Origin: Dryomyza anilis
Lineage: Eukaryota > Arthropoda > Insecta > Diptera > Dryomyzidae
Direction of reading: 5' to 3'
NCBI GenBank assembly: GCA_951804985.1
Contig: OX638133.1
Span: forward strand, 23,280,963-23,344,962
DNA: 64,000 bases
A program made the translations under genes and the position numbers. Below the pieces are notes generated by a model. It saw only the letters and a program-made list of their open reading frames with translations, searched no databases and was not told the origin of the DNA. Positions 56,475 to 64,000 of the stretch are shown piece after piece. Within the stretch, counting starts at the first letter, position 1. Every line of letters starts with the position of its first letter.

Positions 56475-56586
56475 TATTATAAAGCTATCGATTTCCATGC
56501 CCGAACATTATAATTAGTTTCTTCAAATTATTTACGCTACAAATTAAATGAAACCTTAATTTAAAAACCATAATTTTGAAATCGAC

Positions 56587-56785
56587 ACAGAAGTCAGAGC
56601 TGTGAACGTTAGATTACGATTACTGAAGAATCGTAATCTAAAATGTTGATTTCGATTAGAAATAATCAAAAAGTAATTTGATTCTTAGAACATTTTTTGA
56701 ATATTTTCACGACTACTTTAAAATATTCAAAAACTAGTAATCCGACTACTTTTTTTTGATCACCTGGCAACACTGGTGCAGAAAT
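56587..56785. other. Intergenic DNA
   Basis: Contains a GATTACGATTACTGAAGAAT hairpin-like motif (ATTACGATT...AATCGTAAT) at 56610-56640. Confidence 0.35.
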
Positions 56786-56787
56786 TA

Positions 56788-56986
56788 AGTGGTGGCGGGT
56801 TTTGTGATTTGGTGGTTCAAATGAAAAAAAAAAAAAAAAAAATCAATATAATTGAGAAATAATTTTAAACATTTATTAAAATTATAATCATTATCAGATT
56901 ACCTCACAGAACATAATTTTTGATTATATTTCCAAATATATATTTTTTTTTAAATTTCAAACACCAAATCACAAAACCCGCCACTG
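56788..56986. mobile_element. MITE with GGCGGGTTTTGTGATTTGGT termini (~200 bp)
   Basis: The left TIR GGCGGGTTTTGTGATTTGGT and its exact inverted counterpart near 56960-56981 enclose an A-rich, non-coding centre. The outermost bases look like CAGTGG, reminiscent of hAT elements, but I could not find an 8-bp duplication. Confidence 0.8.
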
Positions 56987-57580
56987 TTTAAATATTTCTA
57001 CATCATTTCTTATCAAGTTAAAAACACTGTGATTGATAGAAAAATACTGCACATTAACTGGTCTATCATTATAAATTAGAAAAAATGGGGTGATCGATAA
57101 CGACATTTTGAGAAATACCATGGCAAAGTAAAAATTTGAATTTTTATTTTTGTAAACTTCAACTTTAGGTACGTTTTAAAATTGGATGAAATCATGGGGT
57201 TCGAAGATGTGATATATCATTGGAAAGGTAATTTAATTTTCTAAAACACGAGTTAAAAATTGTTACTCATTTATCAACATAATATACTTTATAACCAATT
57301 TTCTTGACTAGGTTATGTCTATGATATGCTTTTACTAAACACCCTGTATCTCAAACAGGGTGCAAAATAGGACATAATTTTATTTAAAATTTTCTTATTA
57401 TTTTGAGGCATAGAATGATTCTCTGAATTATTGATAACGATGAACCATACACCCTGTATATACTTAACCACTGGACATATTTAAAAATGGTTTTCAGTTA
57501 ATGATTTATGTGTTAATTCTTTATAAAAGCCCCATACAAATATTCATTTTCGTAAAAAAATATATAATCTATGTAAAAAT
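56987..57580. other. Intergenic DNA
   Basis: Two ACACCCTGTAT motifs near 57338 and 57449. No gene. Confidence 0.3.
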
Positions 57581-58276
57581 ATGTAAAGTAAAGCCTTCAA
57601 AAATGAGAAAAAAATTCATGTTCATGTCTTCATCTTTAAAACTAAACATGTTATTTTCTGAAGTGAACACATTTTCTGTAGATATTAATGTGCGCATTTT
57701 ATAAACAACATAATTTTAAAAATCGAATAATTTTTAGATTTTATACAATTTTTTAAACAAAATTTCATGAACAAAAAAATCTCTAATTTACTGATTTATT
57801 TCTCCAAAATCATTAAAGATACAATCGCCAATTTTAAAACTTATGTTCTCTAAAGAATTTTATATCCACAAAGTTTTTAATTTTTAAAATCGGTTTTGCG
57901 GTTCCGAAAATATTGCATTTAAACCGATTGATCTATAAATATGTAAAGTAAAGCCTACAAAAATGAAAAAAATGTATGTTCATGTCTATATCTTTAAAAA
58001 TAATCGAAATATTTTCTCAAGTATGCACATTTATTTAGATCTTAATGTAGGCTTTTCATAGACAAAGGAATTTTTCGGATAACTTTTTCACAATTTTTGA
58101 ATGATTTTTTATGAAAAAAATCTCAATTTTACTGATTTTTGTCTCAATAACCATTAAAGATACAAGCTCCAATTTCAAAACTTCAGTTCTTTTAAGAATT
58201 TTCTACTTAATAATTTTTAAATTTTTAAAATCGGTTATGTTGTTCCAAAAATACGGAATTTCACCCGATTTTAGCG
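57581..58276. repeat. Dimer of a 360-bp repeat
   Basis: ATGTAAAGTAAAGCCT occurs at 57581 and 57941, exactly 360 bp apart. The two units align throughout: ATTCATGTTCATGTCT / GTATGTTCATGTCT; ACTGATTTATTTCTCCAAAA / ACTGATTTTTGTCTCAATAA; AATTTTTAAAATCGGTT in both. Moderate divergence. The 67-codon frame at 57501 is incidental. Confidence 0.85.
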
Positions 58277-58399
58277 CGTGAGGAATGCAATTTTCAAATA
58301 CAATTTTCATCAAAACTTTACGCAATACGAAAAACCTGAGTATGCGGTTAATATTAGTATTCGTGATAATGCAGTATAATTACTGAAAAATCATTCTCT

Positions 58400-58613
58400 C
58401 ACACAAAAATATCCTATTAAAATTGTTCAATAGGACAGTTATTAATTCAATAGTATACAAAAAATAAATATCTTCATGTAAACCCGAAAACAATTTAATA
58501 GTATTTTATAGTATTTTGTAGTATTTAATGGTATTAACCTATTAAAATAATAATTTATCCTATTAATAGCAAAAAAAAACTATTGATTTTATTAGTATTT
58601 TTTTCTTAGTGTG
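58400..58613 (-). mobile_element. TA-flanked MITE family S, copy
   Basis: Ends CACACAAAAAT and, inverted, TTTTCTTAGTGTG. The interior carries TTCAATAGGACAGTTATTAA and AATAGTATACAAAAAATAAA, shared with the other copies. Confidence 0.75.
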
Positions 58614-58899
58614 ATTTTTAGGATAATTGACGACGGCATTTTACAAATTACAAATACTACAAAACATTTATAGCATTACCTTACAGTTTTAACATTGTTG
58701 TGCAACACCTTTTAGTCTATAATAGTTTTTGACTTATGACATTTACCCACTGACCTCCTAAACTGTATAACTTCTGTTGAGCACCATATTTTCCTGAAGT
58801 CGACACCATTTATTTGCCAATAAATTATATTGTTTCATATAGATTGTAATAAAATTAACCAAAAAGAAGCATTAGTGACCACAACCAACCGACAATAAA

Positions 58900-59990
58900 C
58901 GACAAACAACAAATATGGTTCGATCAAGAGCAGGGCAACCACAACATGCACCCAAAGTTTGAAGTAGTCAAGAGGCAGAATGGCAGAGAGGGATGACCAC
59001 AACATTTCGTGCGCTCGCTCTTTTTAGTAGCAAGTGTTGTCTCTTTCTCTCTCGCACAAATGCAGTACAGGTTATGCAAATTGTAGTTTTTTTTTGCTGT
59101 TTCCGAAAAGCGACAGGCAACAGTTGCTGGCACTTGCAATGCTTGCAGCTGTATTTTAATGAATTTACATTGTTAAGCTGCTTAGTAGTAGTAGCAACAA
59201 CAACAACAATAATTGTAGCAACAACAACAATAATTGCAGCAACAACAACAGCAACAGTTACTACAAGAAAACAACACTAACTAACAGCAACAATTTAAAC
59301 TAAATGCAGCAACACATTATGTTGTTGCAAAACAAAAAAAGAAGGGCTCTATAAAAATCAAAGGATTCTGTTTGAAATGTCCAGATATTGTTGCTGTTGC
59401 TACTAGCAATTGTTGTTCTTGTTGTTGTTGTTGTTGCTATTGCTACTAGTACCAGCATTGCTGTTACTTGCGTAAAGTTTTTAAATGTGTTGCTGTGTTC
59501 ACATTTAACTGCGACAGCAAAGCAATAAAATTAAATTAAATTGAAAATGGACAGCGGCAATTTAACTCAAGTTGTTGCTGTTGCTAGATTTTTTTTTGTG
59601 CGCACTTTTGCTACTCCGTTTGTCGTCCATCTGTCTGTCCGTTGGTCCTTCTGTCTGTTGCTTGGCAATTACACACCAGCAACAACATTAGCAACAGCTG
59701 CAGACATTACTGCCATTCATTGCTACCTTATTTCCGTTTCCGTCAGTTGCTCCCTCTTCGAACTGCTGTCGCCTGCGAATATCGTTGTCCTGCTGGAAAT
59801 GTGTTGTGCTGTTGCCCTGCAGCAAAAAAAGAAACTGCTACAACCAAATGCTGCAATGTTCTTCACTTTACCCAAAGTTCTACTTTATTGCCCTCCTGTT
59901 CCCCCTCACTTTGTAGTGGTTGAAAAAAGTGCAACATTGCAGGAAACTTGACCGAAGATGACCAAGTTTGCGGTTTGGTATGCGGTCACT
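58900..59990. other. Non-repetitive island with complementary CAA and TTG triplet tracts
   Basis: CAACAACAA-type tracts at about 59190-59280 are followed by TTGTTGTTG-type tracts at about 59385-59470, so a transcript could fold on itself. A 134-codon frame on + from ATG at 59547 has a good Kozak (TTGAAAATGG), but its peptide (MDSGNLTQVVAVARFFF...) shows no known domain and a second frame is open over the same DNA. It may be a UTR, a lncRNA or an unconserved frame. Confidence 0.3.
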
Positions 59991-60733
59991 TTAATGGGGT
60001 TTTAAGAGATTTTATGTGCGTTACTTTTTCCAGTGTATTACGTAGAACTTGGTGTTTCCAAAGGTAGTTAAAATTCAAGTTACGAAGTGCATTAGGTAAA
60101 TTTTTATTTAAACTATATTAAAAAATTGAGCATTTTATTTTAGAAAATTCATTGTTGTGTTTATATTATGACATAATGAATTCTAAACATAATCATTAAT
60201 TACAAAAATTGAAATTGGAAAAAAAGTAAAATTTTAAAATTCAAATTTAAAAAATGTAGTTTTTTCATTTATTATTGAGGTTTGCTTTTTAACTGCAAGT
60301 TTAAACTTAGTTTTAACATTTTCACATTGTAAAAACCTCTTTAGTTTCTAATCAAAACGACCGACTGTAGTTAAATTCAACCAGCAGAAAACAGTAAAAT
60401 TTTTAATTAATTGACTCTTGTGATTTGTTGATTTTAGTAGAAATAGCATCAGGTTCAAACTAAGTTTAAGTTGAAAATGTGACTGAATAACTTAAACTAA
60501 ATCTTTGAAATAAAAAAATGAAAATAAATCGATTATGAAATGATAATCATTTGAATCGATTTGGTAAAATGATTAAAAGCTTCGATTTCATGTCGAATAA
60601 CGGTTGGGTTTCAGTATCAGATTACGATTACATCCCTGGTTTAGTCCTAATATTGCTTTCTCCTTTCTCATCTTTTAACATTTTGTAGAAGTTAAAACCA
60701 AAAGAATTACTGTATTAATATTTGTTTCTACCA
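59991..60733. other. Intergenic DNA
   Basis: AT-rich with no feature recognised. Confidence 0.3.
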
Positions 60734-60940
60734 CACTCAGAATAAAATACTATAAAATCTATAGTTTTTTGCAATTAAAATTAGCCAATAGAATAAATTA
60801 CTATTTTAATGGCTATGGTATTTACTACAAAATACTATTAAATTGTTTTTGTGTTTATATGAAAATATTTTATTTTTGTATACCATTGAATCAAAAACTG
60901 TCCTATTCACCAATTTTAATAGGATTTTAATATGAATGCA
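60734..60940 (+). mobile_element. TA-flanked MITE family S, copy with decayed right end
   Basis: Left end CACTCAGAATAAAA. The body matches the 61293 copy in the same orientation; the right TIR is eroded. Confidence 0.65.
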
Positions 60941-60978
60941 CTACTCTAAAAGTTGAAATTGAAATTATATTTAAAATG

Positions 60979-61186
60979 TTATCTCATAAAATCCCAATAA
61001 ATTTGTCAATAGGACAGTTATTGATTTAATAGTATACAAACAAAAACATATTTCCATACAAACCCAAAAATAATTGCATAGTATTTTGTAGTATTTAATG
61101 GGATATACAGATTGAATTCATAGTTTATCCTATTGACTAATTTCAATAGTAAAAACTATTAATTTTGTGGTATCTATTTTCTGAGT
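60979..61186 (-). mobile_element. TA-flanked MITE family S, copy in opposite orientation
   Basis: The right end TTTTCTGAGTA is kept and the left TIR is eroded. The body has CAATAGGACAGTTATTGATT and ACTATTAATTTTGTGGTA. Confidence 0.65.
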
Positions 61187-61292
61187 ATGTACATGTTTTT
61201 CTCACCTAAATTGTACGCTTTATTATAACAGCTAGTGTTATATCCCACGAGAAGAAGTCGGGTATATCTCATACCAAGACAACTCACTGGTA

Positions 61293-61513
61293 CACTCAGA
61301 AAAATACCACAAAATCAAGAATTGTTTGCTGTTAGAAATTAGTTAATAGGATAAATTATTATTTTAATAGGTAAATACTATTAAATACTACATAATACTA
61401 TTAAATCCTATTAAATAATTTTTGAGTTTATATAAAAATATTTATTTTTTGTATACTATTGAATTAATAACTGTCCTCATGAGAAATTTTAATATGATTT
61501 TTTTTTCTGAGTG
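61293..61513 (+). mobile_element. TA-flanked MITE family S, best copy (221 bp)
   Basis: TIRs CACTCAGAAAAA and TTTTTCTGAGTG are perfect inverted repeats, flanked by TA at 61291-61292 and 61514-61515. The TA duplication indicates Tc1/mariner-type mobilisation. No coding capacity. Confidence 0.88.
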
Positions 61514-61515
61514 TA

Positions 61516-61725
61516 TGATATATCTTCGTATGATATGTCTTGGTATGAGATATCTTGGTATGAGTTGGTTTGGTATGAGATGTCTTGGTATGCAATGTCC
61601 GTTGGTGTGAGATGTCCATGTATGAGGTGTATTTGTATCAGGTGTCTTGGTAAGAGGTGTCCATTGGTATGAGATGTCTTGGTATGAGGTGTCGATTGGT
61701 ATGAGTTGTCTTGGTTTGTTGTGCG
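61516..61725. repeat. Minisatellite, ~15-bp unit TTGGTATGAGATGTC
   Basis: Degenerate copies of CTTGGTATGAGATGT. A single inverted copy (ATCTCATACCAAGAC) lies just left of the MITE at 61266-61281, suggesting an older inverted arrangement. Confidence 0.85.
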
Positions 61726-61799
61726 ATGACGCCCACGAGAAGGTCATTAATGTCATATTACATCAAACTTGTGTTGTATGACTCTATGGTACACTAGTC

Positions 61800-62940
61800 C
61801 TATTTTTGAGTGTTACTCTCATAAAAGAGTCTAAAAAGTATTTCAAAACTTAGATAGAGCGCAACATTTTATAAATACCCCATAATGGTTGTATAAACTT
61901 TGGTCTTTACTTTAAATACTCCTAAAAGAAACATATTTGAGCACATAAAGAGTGCAAAATAACATTCGAATCATGAGTAGAGCACACGTTTTAATGAGCC
62001 CAAAAACCCCAACATTTATGACCCTCTCAAAATGAGAGAACACTTAAGTCTAAAAAGTTTTCGAAACCCCGCTAGAGAATATACTATTATGAGCCCAAAA
62101 AACCACACATCTATGAGACTTTTAATACTCCTAAATTACTCATATTTGAGCATCTCAAAGAGCACAGCATAATTCTCAAAACCTAAGTAAATGTTAAGAT
62201 TTAATTATCTCACATAAAGGGCTGATATTAGAGCATAACATAAGTCAAATCCTCGCTGCTTAAAAGCCCTCACATTTATGAGACTTTTAATACTCCTAAA
62301 TTACTCGTATTTGAGCACCTAAAAGAGCACAAAATAATTCTCAATAACTGGGTAAATGTTAAGCTTGCAAGAACCCATTTATTAGACTTTTAATATTTTT
62401 AAAACATTCAAATTAAAGAGATAATTAAAGAATTATGTGACCGAAAACTTTTAGTACTCATAAAACATTCATTTTAAAAAGCCAATACTAGACCCTGAAA
62501 GCCGGGTAGAGCGCACGATTCTATGAGACCAAGATACTCGCATTTCTGAGACTATTAAAAGACTCATGACTGAGCAACTAAAAGAGCTCAAAATTATTGT
62601 CGAAATTTGGTAGAGTGTACCAATTTAGAAACCCATTTGTAAGGCTCTTAATACAACGAAAATGTTCATATCAATGAGCCAATAATAACTCCAAAATCCT
62701 GTGTAGAATATACGCTTTTATAAGTACAAAAGCTAAAACATTTATGAGACCTTTAATGTTTTTGTTATTACTCATATTCGAGTCAAAAATAATTCTTAAA
62801 ACCTGGGCAGGGAGCACGCGTTTTTATGAGCTCATTTATGAGACTTTTTATTGTGCTAAACATTTCATATTAAAGTGCCAATAATAGCTTCCGAATTCTC
62901 ATATTTATGAAAATTTTAAATATTCTTAAAGGAGAATTAT
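61800..62940. repeat. Degenerate long-period repeat field
   Basis: The block TATGAGACTTTTAATACTCC, followed by TATTTGAGCACCTAAAAGAG and AATAATTCTCAAAACC, recurs from about 61895 (then 62117, 62271, 62385, 62520, 62640 and 62745), about 110-215 bp apart. The best-matching pair is 62107-62200 and 62271-62360. Old and non-coding. Confidence 0.65.
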
Positions 62941-64000
62941 TATATAAATATTATATAGAAATTTTTTTTAAAACTGTCTATAAGGGAATCCTCTCAATAC
63001 ACTCCCAAATGATACTCTTTTCTGAACAATTTTTCGATGTGCTTCGAAAAAACATTTTAAAGAAAAGTTTTTAAAACTATTTTAAAATTGATGACGCATA
63101 TTCATAAATTGACTTAAAAATTAAAAACTGATTTTGGGCAATTTCATTTTTGTGAAATTTGTTAAAAAATAGAAACATTATCTATAATGTGCCGATGCTT
63201 TTAGTAGTCTAATTTATGATTTCTTCTAAATTAATTCTTAAGAAGACTCTGGTCAGTACGAAAATGCAACACTTTTATGAGTATTTTTTTCTTTGAGCTA
63301 GTTGAACACTCAAAAATGAGTCACCTCTATGACTTCAAACAGTCCAAATTGCTTATTGGGTGTAATTATTAATAAATATAACCGCCCCCGTATTAAAATG
63401 TCTATATCCTTTATAGTATCTATTAAAGATATGACACATTATAACTTCGGTGCGAAGAGCAGTCGATAAATATATCAGAATGGGAAATGTCACACGATCT
63501 TGATCAATGCTAAATAACAATATTCAAGTTCATCGTTGAGTGGATCATGTCAGACATGCCAAACCTTATCAATAATAGACAATTATATGCAAATAAAGAG
63601 ACACACTAGAATCATTCAGTAATGATTAGTGACAATTCCCACTGGGTTGAACTGCAACAGTTTTTACTACCGGGTCGCATAGAGTAAATTGAAAGTGTTG
63701 CATTTCTAATTTGTCCCTATAGAAACTAACTGGAATGAGATTGACACGTTGTTAATTGAAATTACAAATAAAAACTGTCAATTAATTGCAACAGTAAAGC
63801 GACTGTGATTTAAAAATAAATTATATTTGATATCTTTCAAATAGACTTCAAATCGTTTCCGATGTTCGAAAGCAAAAAAAGTGTTTGAGCATTTTTATAT
63901 TTTGTGATTTTTGTGTGTTTTTTTGTATAAACATTTTTTGTATTTGTTGATTTTTCGGAAAATGTTCTTTCGACTGTCAAAATTACGCTGGCCACACTTG
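62941..64000. other. Intergenic DNA, nothing recognised
   Basis: AT-rich with no gene, RNA or mobile-element ends seen to the end of the window. Confidence 0.35.

Larger units (their letters stand above)
54628..56586. repeat. Right arm of the ~4.6-kb palindrome
   Basis: Reverse complement of the left arm. It is interrupted by TIR elements at 55030-55360 and 56207-56474 that the left arm lacks. Its outer end near 56586 pairs with 51984; beyond that no pairing is seen. Confidence 0.9.

Noticed and set aside
59547..59951. 134-codon frame after a good Kozak site
   Set aside because: No domain, overlaps another open frame, and CT-rich composition explains the lack of stops. Evidence is not enough for a gene call.

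Overview
The window looks like intergenic and regulatory euchromatin from a large, AT-rich higher-fly genome (Diptera; Schizophora likely, calyptrate possible). Three things suggest this. There is an atonal-family proneural bHLH gene whose best match from memory is the Drosophila cousin-of-atonal gene (cato). There is a fly-type Inr/DPE core promoter and fly-type Kozak context. The repeat content is typical of flies: non-autonomous Helitron/DINE-like elements, tRNA-derived SINEs, jockey-like LINE tails, a Ty3/gypsy-type solo LTR, and a Tc1/mariner-like transposase remnant. No bacterial operon, CRISPR array or viral gene is visible.

Only one gene is secure: an intronless bHLH transcription factor, called cato, with its ATG at 9217 and stop at 10338. 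It has an initiator at 9100-9105, a correctly spaced DPE at 9129-9133 and a poly(A) signal at 10729. Roughly 1 kb of non-repetitive upstream DNA (8100-9100) probably carries its control elements. A second, tentative unit lies at 30651-31688: a GAGA tract, a TATA box, a long AT-rich leader, a 51-codon small ORF in excellent Kozak context and an AATAAA. Other non-repetitive islands without a recognisable gene lie at about 3100-3740, 22950-24230, 33940-34930, 44560-45300, 48090-48400 and 58900-59990. They are candidates for enhancers, insulators (a strong CTCF-type motif at 44656) or non-coding exons.

Most of the rest is repeats. 0.4-2.2 kb: SINE, LINE and foldback fragments. 3.8-5.5 kb and 21.1-22.9 kb: two arrays of related 19-bp minisatellites. 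6.1-8.1 kb: a degenerate ~110-bp repeat field. 11.3-13.5 kb: duplicated elements. 15.3-16.1 kb: a 22-bp palindromic satellite. 17.4, 24.3, 49.1 and 53.1 kb: four Helitron/DINE-like copies with modular internal minisatellites, plus orphan arrays at 35 and 47 kb. 26.6-29.6 kb: CCCTAG-terminus MITEs. 37, 40.7-41.9 and 52-56.6 kb: foldback elements. 57.6-58.3 kb: a 360-bp dimer. 58.4-61.5 kb: a cluster of TA-flanked MITEs. 61.8-62.9 kb: another degenerate repeat field.

The most informative structure is the ~4.6-kb palindrome at 51984-56586. One arm has been interrupted by a Helitron and the other by two different TIR elements. Each arm therefore acts as the empty site for the other arm's insertions and gives exact boundaries: A^T for the Helitron, and a 5-bp TATTA duplication for one TIR element. 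The arms also carry outward-facing splice acceptor/donor pairs and CTCF-like cores. Many long open frames in the window are artefacts of minisatellites whose unit length is a multiple of three.
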